From CAVPCZ01 sp963779225 (GTDB taxonomy: Bacteria; Bacteroidota; Ignavibacteria; UBA10030; UBA6906): a stretch of DNA of 64,000 nt. Shown here in pieces: positions 17,665 to 26,663 of the stretch. Positions within the stretch are counted from its first letter, which is position 1, and each line of letters starts with the position of its first letter. The notes beneath the pieces were generated by a model, which saw nothing but the letters and a program-made list of their open reading frames with translations, had not been told where the DNA came from and made no database searches. The DNA lies in the NCBI GenBank assembly GCA_963779225.1, contig CAVZWW010000001.1:558001-622000 (forward strand). Reading direction: 5' to 3'. Made by a program: the position numbers and the translations under genes.

Positions 17665-20600
17665 GTTGCCACTCCTCGACGGCCCGGCGGTTCTCCATCT
17701 GCCAGTTGTTCCTGCTGTGCGCGATGCACCTCCTCCTGCCCTCTGCGTACTCCCAGCCCCGGCTTCTCGACGACTTTGAGACCCTGACCGGCTGGAAAGA
17801 AATCGTCTCCGAAGGGGCCAAACTGCATCTGATACAGGCAGGGGGGACCGCGGGCCGTTCGATGGGTATGGTCTTCGATCTGAGGGGGGTGTCCGGATAC
17901 GTTATTGCGCAGAAGGAGTTTACGCTCGATCTCCCCACGAACTACCAGTTCACGTTTGACATGCGAGCGGAAGCTCCCGTCAACAACTTCGAATTCAAGT
18001 TGATCGACGATCAGGAAAACGTGTTCTGGATCAAAAAGATGAGTTTCACCTACCCCGGCGAGTGGACGCGGCAACGTATCAAGAAACGGCATCTGACGTT
18101 CGCGTGGGGTCCCACCCGCGGCGGCGAAATCCGCAAGGTGCGCAAGATCGAGTTCGTCGTGTCGGTCAGCACGGGCGGAGCGGGCACGGTCTATCTGGAC
18201 AATTTCCGTTTTGAACCGATCGATGAACATGCGGGAAAAACCGCACGTGCCGAAGTTGAGGGTTCTTCAAATGCGTCCGGCCGGCTCCCCTCGATAGACG
18301 CCCAGGCCTCACTCCTCTCCGATTGGCACAGCTCAGGCGGACGCGAGCAAGAATGGCTGATCGTACGGTTCCACCAGCTCAAGGAAGTGGGGGGACTGGT
18401 GATTGATTGGGACAGCGTCGATTTTGCCACGCATTATCAGGTCCTTCTTTCGGATGACAGCGTCGCATGGACAAGAGCGTACGCCGTGACAAACGGGAAC
18501 GGAGGACGGGACTATGTCCCATTGACGGAAGGGGAGGGGCGGTTTCTGAAACTCCTTCTTTTAAAGAGCGGAGGAAACCGAAGATTCGGAATCCGCCGGA
18601 TGACCTTCAAACCCCCACAATTCTCCGGATCACCGAACGAGTTCTTTCGTGCAGTGGCCGCGGATGCACCAGCGGGTCACTTTCCAAAGTTCTTTCAGAA
18701 CCAGCAGTCGTACTGGACCGTCATCGGGGTGAACGGCGATAGCCAGGAAGCGCTGATGAACGAACAGGGGCAGATTGAAGTGGACAAACTCCTCTTCTCG
18801 TTGGAGCCTTTTCTGTACGTTGACAATCACCTGGTGACCTGGAATGATGTTGCGACAAGCCCGGCCCTTCTGGACGGCTATCTGCCGATTCCCTCGGTGA
18901 CCTGGCGCTATAAGGACGAATGGGTGCTCACGATCGAGGCGGTTGCCGGAGGCGTGGCGGGGAATTCGCTCCTGGGTATCCGGTATACCGTGCACCGGCT
19001 GAAGTCCGGAGATCCTGCAAAGCTGTTTGTTGCAGTGTGCCCCTTCCAGGTGAATCCCCCATGGCAGTTCCTGAATGTCGAAGGCGGGGCGACACGGATA
19101 GAAAGCATCGCGTACCATGAAGGATTTGTGCGCGTGGATGGCCGGGAGATCATCCCGATGACCCCGCCCTCACGCTTCGGGGCGGCGGAATTCGATCAGG
19201 GACATATTACGGAGTATCTGGCGCAGGGGACTGTTCCGCCGGAGCAAAATATCCATGATCATACGGGCTACGCCTCTGCTGCACTGGAATACGATCTGTC
19301 TCTGTCGGCGGGCGAAGTGAAGGAAATCTGCCTTGCTGTACCGTTCCACGGATGGCATGGAAGCCCTACACCCAACATGCAACAGTACGGCGACCGGATC
19401 TACTTCAACATGATGCTTTCACAGACGGTGAATTTCTGGCGCGGCAAACTGGACAGGATCCGGATCACGCTCCCCCCATCCGCCCAGGATGTGGTGAATA
19501 CGTTGAAGTCCAACCTCGCATATATTCTCATCAACCGCGATGGTCCGGGCATACAGCCGGGCTCGCGCAACTATGAGCGTTCCTGGATACGCGACGGGTC
19601 ACTGACCTGCTCGGCTCTGTTGCGCACGGGGAACATGGCCGAGGTGCGGGAATTTATCGACTGGTATGCAAAGGGGCAGTTCCCGAACGGCAAAATCCCG
19701 TGTGTCATTGATGCACGGGGGCCTGATGCGGTACCTGAACACGATAGCCATGGGGAATTCATCTATGCGGTGCTGCAGTACTTCCTGTTTACGAAAGACA
19801 CCCTCTGGCTCCGCGGTAAGTTTGATAATATTGTGAAGACCGTCCGGTACATCCAGGCTTTGCGTGCAGAACGGAAGACGGATCTCTACAAAAGCGGCAC
19901 ACCACAGCAGCGGGCATTGTACGGACTGCTGCCTGAATCGATCAGTCACGAAGGGTACTCGGATGTTCCCCGTCACTCGTACTGGGATGACTTTTTCGCC
20001 CTGCGCGGCCTCAAGGATGCCACCACCATCGCCCGGGTCCTTCGAGAAAAGGAATATGCGGCGGAGTTCGCCACTGAGCGGGACGATTTCCGCAAGGATC
20101 TGTACGCTTCCATGCGTCTGGCCATGAAGAACACCGGGGTAGACTACATACCCGGTTGCGCGGAGCTGGGAGATTTTGATGCCACATCCACAACCATCGG
20201 CGTGGTGCCCGGGGGAGAACTCGGAAATATCCCCGAACCGCAGCTGCACAATACGTTTGACAGGTATTATCGCTATTTTGTCGGGAGGAAGACGAAAGAA
20301 GACGTCGTGAACTACACCCCCTATGAAACGCGTGTGATCGGGACGTTTGTCCATCTTGGTCAAAAACAGCGTGCGGAGGAAGCCCTTGCCTTCTTCATGA
20401 ACGATCGGCGTCCGCCGGCCTGGAATCACTGGGCCGAAGTCGTCTGGCGCGATCCGTTGACCCCGAAATTCATCGGCGACATGCCGCACACATGGGTGGG
20501 ATCCGATTTCATGCGGTCGGTGTTCAGCATGTTCATCTACGAAAGGGCACGGGATAGTGCTGTGGTTCTCGGGGCGGGGATCCCCGACCGGTGGGTGAAT

Positions 20601-20855
20601 GATCCGGCCGGCGTGACCGTAAGAGATCTGCCGACCTATGACGGCAGCGTGAGCTATTCGATAAAGAGAAGCGGTGCGTCGGTACAGGTGGCTATTTCCG
20701 GCACCGTTCCGGTTCCGCGTACAAAGCTTGTGCTTACATCCCCGCTGACGCAGGCGCCGCGGTCGGTCCGGCTGAATGGCAAGCGTATTCCGTCTCCGCA
20801 GACGAGGGAGATCGTGCTCACCGCACTTCCCGCAAAAGTCGAGTTCAGGTATTAA
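17661..20855 (+). CDS. Large exported six-hairpin glycosidase-like protein with discoidin-like domain
   Basis: About 1064 aa. The GTG at 17661 overlaps the previous stop (GTGA) and starts a plausible signal peptide. A jelly-roll carbohydrate-binding-like domain (about 30-190: LLDDFETLTGW...GTVYLDNFRFEP) is followed by an F5/8-type-C-like domain (about 220-330) and a C-terminal (alpha/alpha)6-like region: NYERSWIRDGSLTCSALL (637 on), PEHDSHGEFIYA (692 on), RHSYWDDFFALRGL, then a small beta-sandwich. The RDGS and acidic HDSHGE segments look like active-site loops of GH15/GH63-type hydrolases. I cannot assign a CAZy family. Its place between GH144 and GH2 genes implies action on the same polysaccharide. 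Confidence 0.7.
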   Translation: MSCHSSTARRFSICQLFLLCAMHLLLPSAYSQPRLLDDFETLTGWKEIVSEGAKLHLIQAGGTAGRSMGMVFDLRGVSGYVIAQKEFTLDLPTNYQFTFDMRAEAPVNNFEFKLIDDQENVFWIKKMSFTYPGEWTRQRIKKRHLTFAWGPTRGGEIRKVRKIEFVVSVSTGGAGTVYLDNFRFEPIDEHAGKTARAEVEGSSNASGRLPSIDAQASLLSDWHSSGGREQEWLIVRFHQLKEVGGLVIDWDSVDFATHYQVLLSDDSVAWTRAYAVTNGNGGRDYVPLTEGEGRFLKLLLLKSGGNRRFGIRRMTFKPPQFSGSPNEFFRAVAADAPAGHFPKFFQNQQSYWTVIGVNGDSQEALMNEQGQIEVDKLLFSLEPFLYVDNHLVTWNDVATSPALLDGYLPIPSVTWRYKDEWVLTIEAVAGGVAGNSLLGIRYTVHRLKSGDPAKLFVAVCPFQVNPPWQFLNVEGGATRIESIAYHEGFVRVDGREIIPMTPPSRFGAAEFDQGHITEYLAQGTVPPEQNIHDHTGYASAALEYDLSLSAGEVKEICLAVPFHGWHGSPTPNMQQYGDRIYFNMMLSQTVNFWRGKLDRIRITLPPSAQDVVNTLKSNLAYILINRDGPGIQPGSRNYERSWIRDGSLTCSALLRTGNMAEVREFIDWYAKGQFPNGKIPCVIDARGPDAVPEHDSHGEFIYAVLQYFLFTKDTLWLRGKFDNIVKTVRYIQALRAERKTDLYKSGTPQQRALYGLLPESISHEGYSDVPRHSYWDDFFALRGLKDATTIARVLREKEYAAEFATERDDFRKDLYASMRLAMKNTGVDYIPGCAELGDFDATSTTIGVVPGGELGNIPEPQLHNTFDRYYRYFVGRKTKEDVVNYTPYETRVIGTFVHLGQKQRAEEALAFFMNDRRPPAWNHWAEVVWRDPLTPKFIGDMPHTWVGSDFMRSVFSMFIYERARDSAVVLGAGIPDRWVNDPAGVTVRDLPTYDGSVSYSIKRSGASVQVAISGTVPVPRTKLVLTSPLTQAPRSVRLNGKRIPSPQTREIVLTALPAKVEFRY

Positions 20856-23557
20856 TGGATTCCCCGCTGATCGACAATTCGCCGTTGCAGGCGTCGCCAA
20901 AGCCGGGGCAACCCAGACTCCAGATCCGGCTTAACGGACAATGGGATGCGCAGCCGGCCCCGGATTCGCTGATCCCACAGGAATGGCATCACACGGTACA
21001 GGTGCCCGGACTGGTTGACGGTGCCGAGCCGGCGTATGAAGTGCAGGCGTACGATTTCCACTGGTACCGCACATCGTTCGATTTGCCGCCGGAGAGCATC
21101 CGCCCGACCGCGCGGTTGGTGCTCGAGCAGGCGATGTTCGGCACGGAGGTGTGGCTGAACGGGCGCCGCCTGGGAGGTGATATCGCCTGCTACACATCTC
21201 AGGTCTACGATATTCCGGACCGCGTTCTTCGTGACCGGGAGAATGTCCTGGTCGTCTGCGTGGGAAGCAGGCGGACACTTTCGAGTGAAGGCGCGGTCGG
21301 CAAAGACCAGGAACGGGAGACGTTCATTCCGGGTATCTGGGGCGACGTCTCTGTGATTCTTGCCGGTACCGTACACATCACGCATGTTCAGGTTGTGCCA
21401 CACATTGAGGGTGCATCAGCGGAGGTGCGTGTGACGGTGCGGAATCTGCTTGCGGCTGAACGTGACGTTTGCATCAGCACGCGGATCTCCGAGAAGCGTT
21501 CCGGCATGCATGCGAGCGGGGAAATCGAAATGCAGGCGACGGTCTCGCCGGGGGGAGAAACCGTCATCACGTTCCATCATGGAATTCGGGACATGAAGCT
21601 CTGGTCACCGGAGTCTCCGTTTCTCTACGAAGTGATTACCGGTGTGCGCGTGGAAGCCGAGCCGGAAGATCTGGTGCGAACCACGTTCGGAATGCGTTCA
21701 TTTACTATCCAGAACGGTCATTTCCTTCTGAACGGACAGCGCATATTCCTGCGCGGCGGGAATATCGCCTTTCACCGTTTTCTGTCGGATGCGGAACGGG
21801 GCACACTCCCCTGGGATCCGGCATGGATCAAACGCGTGCTGATCGATATCCCCAAATCCCACAACTTCAACTTCTTCCGGAATCATCTCGGACAGATGTA
21901 CAACAGGTGGTACGACATCGCCGATGAATACGGCATGCTGCTGCAGAACGAGTGGCAGTTCTGGACGGCCACCGGAACGCGCGATCAGATTCTCCGGGAA
22001 TTCGGCCGCTGGGTGGCCGACAATGTGAATCATCCGAGTATCGTTATCTGGGATGCCCTGAATGAGTCTTCCGATGCAGTCGTTCAGCAGGAAGTTGTTC
22101 CGGCGATGAAGAGGCTGGATCCCACCCGCCCATGGGAGTCGGTGGATTTCGTGGAAGACCATCCCTATATTTATTCGCTCGGTCCGGTGTTGAATGACCG
22201 GAAGTTCGGGTTTGCCAGATCGCTGGAAGAAATCGCGCACTCGCCGGAACCCACGGTGGTGAATGAATTTCTCTGGTGGTGGCTCGACCGCGACGGCAAC
22301 CCGGCTCCGCTTACACACGAAGTAGTGGAACGGTGGCTGGGGCGCGAATACACGCAGGAGGAGTTGCAGGAGCACCAGTCTTTCCTTGCGCGCGAGCTTG
22401 TGGAGCTGTTCCGGCGGATGCGGGTGGATGCCGTGCAGCCGTTTGTGTATCTGAGCAACAGTGCCGGACCGACGGGACACTGGTTCTCGGGTCCCATTGC
22501 TGAACTGCGCCCCAAACCGATCCTGAGTGCGCTGAAGGAGAGTTTCGCGCCATTCGGTCTGAGCATAGAACTGTGGGACAGGCATTTTTCTCCCGGCGAG
22601 CACCGGACCATGCAGCTTTTCGTTTTCAACGATACTCCCGTGCCGGCAAAGGGAACCATCTGCTACGGTGTGCAGGGCGACGGCGGGCGCTGGATCATGT
22701 CCCGGACAATGGAGGTTGCCGTCGATGCGTCGGGGGTGAGGGGCGTTCCTGTCGTTGTGGGGCTTCCCGGTGCAGACGGGCGGTACCATATCCGGGCGGA
22801 GCTCATGGTTCCCGGCGAGGAACGGCCTGTTGCGGTCAGTCAGAAGCCCGCGTTTGTCGTCTCCGCAACCGCCCCCCCTCCGGCTCTGCTTCAGAGCGGA
22901 GTTGTCGTGGCCGACGGGACGGGTGAAGTGAGTTCCTTCCTGGGTCAGGCGGGAATCCCGAGCACCGGGCTGGAGCAGGTTGATCTGAGCCGTACGTGGC
23001 CGGTGATCGTTGTGGAAGAAATGATCCGGTCCGCAGCGTACCGGTCGAAAATGACCGATCTGAGTCTGATGGTTGCCGCGGGTGGAACACTGGTCCTGCT
23101 CGAACCGGAGAAGGGGGTCACCGGGGCGGTCACCATTCCGCTCCTTACCGATGTGGATCTGTACATCCGTCGGCGCGCGGATACGGACAGGGGAGGATAT
23201 GATTCCTATGTCTTTGCGGACGATCACGGTCACCCCCTTTGGCGTGGGATCACGCGGGACCATCTCAAGATGTTCAACGGGGCATTCGGGGGGGAAGTGG
23301 TATCGCAGCACGACGTCATTCCCGGTCGCGCGGTGCATGTTCTGGCGCGGTGTGGTTTGAAGTTGAAGGTCGTCGTCGTAATGGAGATGCAGTATGGCAA
23401 AGGCAGGATAATCGTGTCGCGGATCCAGACCCGGGGCCGCCTGGTTGGCGGTGTGGATCCCGCTCCCCTGTATGCGCGTCGAAAGGATCCTGTCGTCCAG
23501 CGGTATTTCTTCAATCTGCTTTCGTGGGCTGCGGTGCCGCGGGGAGGGAAGCCTTGA
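20855..23557 (+). CDS. Glycoside hydrolase family 2 protein
   Basis: 900-aa GH2 enzyme (beta-glycosidase clan A). N-terminal sugar-binding domain (LNGQWDAQP...FHWYRTSFDLP...VWLNGRRLGG), immunoglobulin-like middle domain, then a TIM barrel with FLRGGNIAFHR, NHPSIVIWDALNES (Glu404 the likely acid/base) and TVVNEFLWWWL (Glu471 a likely nucleophile, although the 67-residue separation is shorter than in classical GH2). A C-terminal extension of about 300 aa looks like extra beta-rich and glutamine-amidotransferase-like segments. There is no obvious signal peptide, so a cytoplasmic location is likely. ATG overlaps the previous TAA (TAATG). The exact substrate is unknown. Confidence 0.85.
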   Translation: MDSPLIDNSPLQASPKPGQPRLQIRLNGQWDAQPAPDSLIPQEWHHTVQVPGLVDGAEPAYEVQAYDFHWYRTSFDLPPESIRPTARLVLEQAMFGTEVWLNGRRLGGDIACYTSQVYDIPDRVLRDRENVLVVCVGSRRTLSSEGAVGKDQERETFIPGIWGDVSVILAGTVHITHVQVVPHIEGASAEVRVTVRNLLAAERDVCISTRISEKRSGMHASGEIEMQATVSPGGETVITFHHGIRDMKLWSPESPFLYEVITGVRVEAEPEDLVRTTFGMRSFTIQNGHFLLNGQRIFLRGGNIAFHRFLSDAERGTLPWDPAWIKRVLIDIPKSHNFNFFRNHLGQMYNRWYDIADEYGMLLQNEWQFWTATGTRDQILREFGRWVADNVNHPSIVIWDALNESSDAVVQQEVVPAMKRLDPTRPWESVDFVEDHPYIYSLGPVLNDRKFGFARSLEEIAHSPEPTVVNEFLWWWLDRDGNPAPLTHEVVERWLGREYTQEELQEHQSFLARELVELFRRMRVDAVQPFVYLSNSAGPTGHWFSGPIAELRPKPILSALKESFAPFGLSIELWDRHFSPGEHRTMQLFVFNDTPVPAKGTICYGVQGDGGRWIMSRTMEVAVDASGVRGVPVVVGLPGADGRYHIRAELMVPGEERPVAVSQKPAFVVSATAPPPALLQSGVVVADGTGEVSSFLGQAGIPSTGLEQVDLSRTWPVIVVEEMIRSAAYRSKMTDLSLMVAAGGTLVLLEPEKGVTGAVTIPLLTDVDLYIRRRADTDRGGYDSYVFADDHGHPLWRGITRDHLKMFNGAFGGEVVSQHDVIPGRAVHVLARCGLKLKVVVVMEMQYGKGRIIVSRIQTRGRLVGGVDPAPLYARRKDPVVQRYFFNLLSWAAVPRGGKP

Positions 23558-24846
23558 TCAATCGATTGGACACCATTGCGCCGGGCGTGCGCCGTGTGTA
23601 CATCGGACTCCTGGTCATTCTGGCCGGCGGTTGCGGTGGAGCGGGGCGCGAGCCGGTGGAAATCCGTTTCTGGGCCATGGGTGCGGAAGGGGAGAACGTC
23701 CAGCAACTGCTTCCGGAATTTGAGCGCAGAAATCCTGAAATCCGTGTCCGTTTGCAGATCATCCCGTGGACAGCAGCACATGAAAAGCTGCTGACCGCCT
23801 ATGCGGGGAACGCCACTCCGGATGTCTGTCAGCTCGGGAACACCTGGATTCCTGAGTTCATCGTCCTCAACGCTCTTGAACCGCTCGATCAGCGGCTGCG
23901 TTCTTCGGCGGGCATCACGGATTCCAGCTATTTTCCTGGTATCCTGGAGACCAACATCGTCGAAGGCAGACAGTACGGGGTTCCGTGGTACGTGGATACC
24001 CGCGTGCTGTTCTACAGGAAGGACATCCTCGCACGGGCCGGTTATTCCCATCCACCCCGGACATGGGAAGAGTGGCATGATGTCTGTCAACGCATTGTGG
24101 AAACCGGCCCTGCGACGGAGCATTACGCAATGTTACTGCCCACCACAGAGTGGATACCGCCGGTGATTCTCGGCATGCAATGCGGATCGCGATTTCTACG
24201 CGACGGTGATACGTACGGCGATTTCTCGGGGCCGGCTTTTTCGCGCGCGTTCACATTCTATATCGACTTCTTCAGCCGGCACTACGCGCCCGTCGGGCTC
24301 ATGGCGGTCACCAATATTTACCAGAGTTTTGCCGAAGGGTACTTTGCGATGTATATCACGGGTCCCTGGAACATCGGCGAGTTCCGTCGCCGCCTGCCGC
24401 CGGCATTGCAGGATGCCTGGACGACTGCGCCGCTCCCGGGGCCGGATATCCACACGCCCGGGATGTCCCTTGCGGGAGGATCCAGTCTTGTGATGTTCTC
24501 CGCCTCGACGAAGAAAAATGAGGTGTGGAAGCTGATCGAATATCTCTCCGAACCGGAACAACAGGTAGTGTTTTACCGGATCACGGGTGACCTTCCCGCG
24601 CGCACCGAGGCGTGGCGGGACTCGTCACTCACGGAGAACCCGTATGCCCGTGCCTTTCTTACACAACTCGCGCACGTGGGACCCACACCGAAGATTCCCC
24701 AGTGGGAGCAAATTGCGATGAAGGTGCAGGACTATGCGGAGATTGCCGCCCGCAAAACCAAAACCGTGCAGCAGAGTCTCGAAGCACTCGACCGCGAAGT
24801 GGACCTCATTCTCGAAAAACGCCGCTGGATGATCAATGCGCGCTGA
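23554..24846 (+). CDS. ABC sugar-binding lipoprotein
   Basis: 430-aa extracytoplasmic solute-binding protein (family 1, MalE/UgpB-like). The start is the TTG at 23554, which overlaps the GH2 stop and follows a strong GGGGAGGGA ribosome site; no ATG lies at the right place. A hydrophobic stretch ends in ILAGGC, a lipobox. Family features are EIRFWAMGAEGE, VPWYVDTRVLFYRKDIL and MYITGPWNIGEF. It should deliver oligosaccharides to the permeases encoded immediately downstream. Confidence 0.9.
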   Translation: MINRLDTIAPGVRRVYIGLLVILAGGCGGAGREPVEIRFWAMGAEGENVQQLLPEFERRNPEIRVRLQIIPWTAAHEKLLTAYAGNATPDVCQLGNTWIPEFIVLNALEPLDQRLRSSAGITDSSYFPGILETNIVEGRQYGVPWYVDTRVLFYRKDILARAGYSHPPRTWEEWHDVCQRIVETGPATEHYAMLLPTTEWIPPVILGMQCGSRFLRDGDTYGDFSGPAFSRAFTFYIDFFSRHYAPVGLMAVTNIYQSFAEGYFAMYITGPWNIGEFRRRLPPALQDAWTTAPLPGPDIHTPGMSLAGGSSLVMFSASTKKNEVWKLIEYLSEPEQQVVFYRITGDLPARTEAWRDSSLTENPYARAFLTQLAHVGPTPKIPQWEQIAMKVQDYAEIAARKTKTVQQSLEALDREVDLILEKRRWMINAR

Positions 24847-25720
24847 ACACTCACGGGCGGCGCTGGTGGTATTCCTCGGACCGGCATTGGCGGCCATCGG
24901 CGTCTTCTTTTTCCTTCCCGTTCTCGCTGCCTTCATGATGAGTTTCACCGACTTTGACATCTATTCGCTCGGCAACCTGGAGTTCGTACGCTTCGTCGGT
25001 CTCCGGAATTACCTGCAGCTCTTTCAGGACCCCCTGTTCTGGAAAGCTCTGAAGAATACGCTCTATTTTCTCCTTGTCGGCGGGCCGCTGTCCATCGGTG
25101 TCTCGCTGGGCGCCGCCCTTCTCCTGCAGTCGCGGTTGGTGCGTTTTCAGAGCTTCTTCCGGTTTGCCTACTTTGCGCCTGTTGTCACCACTCTGGTTGC
25201 CGTGGCGGTCGTCTGGCGCTATATTTACCACCCCCGGTTCGGCGTCCTGAATTTCCTCCTCGGACTGGTCGGGATCAACCCCGTCGACTGGCTCGGGGAT
25301 CCGGCGTGGGCAATGCCGGCGATTATTCTGATGGCTGTCTGGAAGAACTTCGGTTACAATATGATCATCTTCATTGCGGGTTTGCAGAACATCTCCCAGT
25401 CGCTGTACGAAGCGGCGAGCATTGACGGGGCCGGGCCCGTCCAACGCTTTGTGACCATCACCCTGCCCTTGCTTGCCCCGACGACGCTCTTCATCAGCAT
25501 CATCACCCTGATAGGCTATTTTCAGCTCTTCGCCGAGCCGTACATTATGACGCAGGGCGGACCCTTGAACAGTACGCTCAGTCTTGTGCTTCTGATGTAC
25601 CAGCAGGGGTTTCGGTGGTGGAACATGGGCTATTCGGCGGCGCTGGCGTTTGTGCTGTTTGCGTTTATTCTTGCGGCTTCGGTCATCCAGACGCGTCTGC
25701 AACGAAAGAGAGGAGAATAA
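24836..25720 (+). CDS. ABC sugar transporter permease (MalF/UgpA type)
   Basis: 294-aa inner-membrane permease with six predicted membrane segments and the cytoplasmic EAA loop (YEAASIDGAGPVQRFVTITLPLLAP) that docks the ATPase. It overlaps the binding-protein gene by 11 bp. It forms the translocation channel with the next gene product. Confidence 0.93.
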   Translation: MRAEHSRAALVVFLGPALAAIGVFFFLPVLAAFMMSFTDFDIYSLGNLEFVRFVGLRNYLQLFQDPLFWKALKNTLYFLLVGGPLSIGVSLGAALLLQSRLVRFQSFFRFAYFAPVVTTLVAVAVVWRYIYHPRFGVLNFLLGLVGINPVDWLGDPAWAMPAIILMAVWKNFGYNMIIFIAGLQNISQSLYEAASIDGAGPVQRFVTITLPLLAPTTLFISIITLIGYFQLFAEPYIMTQGGPLNSTLSLVLLMYQQGFRWWNMGYSAALAFVLFAFILAASVIQTRLQRKRGE

Positions 25721-25723
25721 CGC

Positions 25724-26542
25724 ATGCGGCGGTTGCAACAAAGCGGGTTGATGCTGGTGGTCCTGATGCTGGCGTGCGCGACGTTCGCCCCGCTGGTCTG
25801 GATGGTATCCGCGTCATTTATGCCTTCCGGTCAGGCCGCCACATTTCCGCCACCGTTCTTTCCGCGTCAGATGACTCTCGATCAGTATGTGAATCTCTTC
25901 ACACGCCTCCATCTGGGGCGCTCACTCTTCAACAGCGTTGTCCTCTCGGTGGCCGTGACAATGGTGTCGCTGCTGGTCAATTCCATGGCCGGCTACGCCT
26001 TTGCCAAGTACCGGTTTCGCGGACGTGCACCGCTCTTCAAACTGCTCATTGCCTCGATGATCATTCCGGCGCAGGTCACCATGCTTCCACTGTTTCTGTT
26101 GCTGAACAAGATGGGATTGATCAACACCTACTTCGGGGTCATCATTCCAGGTATGGCAAGCATATTCGGCATCTTCCTGATCCGGCAATTTGCCCTGTCA
26201 ATCCCGGACAGTCTCCTTGAAGCGGCCCGGATGGACGGGGCGGGCGATTTCCGCATTTACTGGTCGTTGATCCTGCCCCTCTGTAAACCGATTCTCATCA
26301 CGCTGGCGATATTCACGTTCATGGGTACGTGGAACGATTTCCTCTGGCCTCTGATCGTCATGACAGATGAGAGCATGTACACACTCCCGGTGGCGCTCGC
26401 CAGTCTCTCGGGAGAGCACATGCAGGACACCGAGCTGATGATGGCGGGCTCGGTGATGACCATTCTACCGGTTCTTCTCGTTTTCGCTGCGGTGCAGAAG
26501 TACTACATTGCTGGGATCATGGCAGGGAGTGTGAAGGAGTAG
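25724..26542 (+). CDS. ABC sugar transporter permease (MalG/UgpE type)
   Basis: 272-aa partner permease with six membrane segments and EAA loop LEAARMDGAGDFRIYWSLILPL. It ends the co-directional locus. No ATP-binding gene follows; as in many carbohydrate importers a shared MsmK/MalK-like ATPase from elsewhere must energise the complex (inference). Confidence 0.93.
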   Translation: MRRLQQSGLMLVVLMLACATFAPLVWMVSASFMPSGQAATFPPPFFPRQMTLDQYVNLFTRLHLGRSLFNSVVLSVAVTMVSLLVNSMAGYAFAKYRFRGRAPLFKLLIASMIIPAQVTMLPLFLLLNKMGLINTYFGVIIPGMASIFGIFLIRQFALSIPDSLLEAARMDGAGDFRIYWSLILPLCKPILITLAIFTFMGTWNDFLWPLIVMTDESMYTLPVALASLSGEHMQDTELMMAGSVMTILPVLLVFAAVQKYYIAGIMAGSVKE

Positions 26543-26596
26543 TCTGAATGGCCCGTCGTGCTAACAGGTTTAGCTGTAACTCTTTCTTCCGATCGG

Positions 26597-26634
26597 CCGG
26601 CCCGTTTGACAGGCGGGCCGGGGCACGATGCCCC
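26597..26634. terminator. Overlapping hairpins between convergent genes
   Basis: CCGGCCCG (26597-26604) pairs with CGGGCCGG (26614-26621), and GGGGCA (26620-26625) pairs with TGCCCC (26629-26634). The two stems share two bases and are mutually exclusive. They lie in the 121-bp gap between the converging permease and GT39 genes and could end transcription from either side. No T-run is present, so factor dependence is possible. Confidence 0.5.
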
Positions 26635-26663
26635 TCCTGGATGTCCGGGCCCGGTTGTTAAGC

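Noticed and set aside
19599..20900. 433-codon minus-strand frame opposite the six-hairpin protein
   Set aside because: No ribosome site, domain or hydrophobic pattern; the plus-strand frame shows coherent glycosidase-like motifs.
21698..23338. 546-codon minus-strand frame opposite the GH2 gene
   Set aside because: Arg/His/Pro-rich translation with no domain; a typical antisense shadow of a GC-rich gene.
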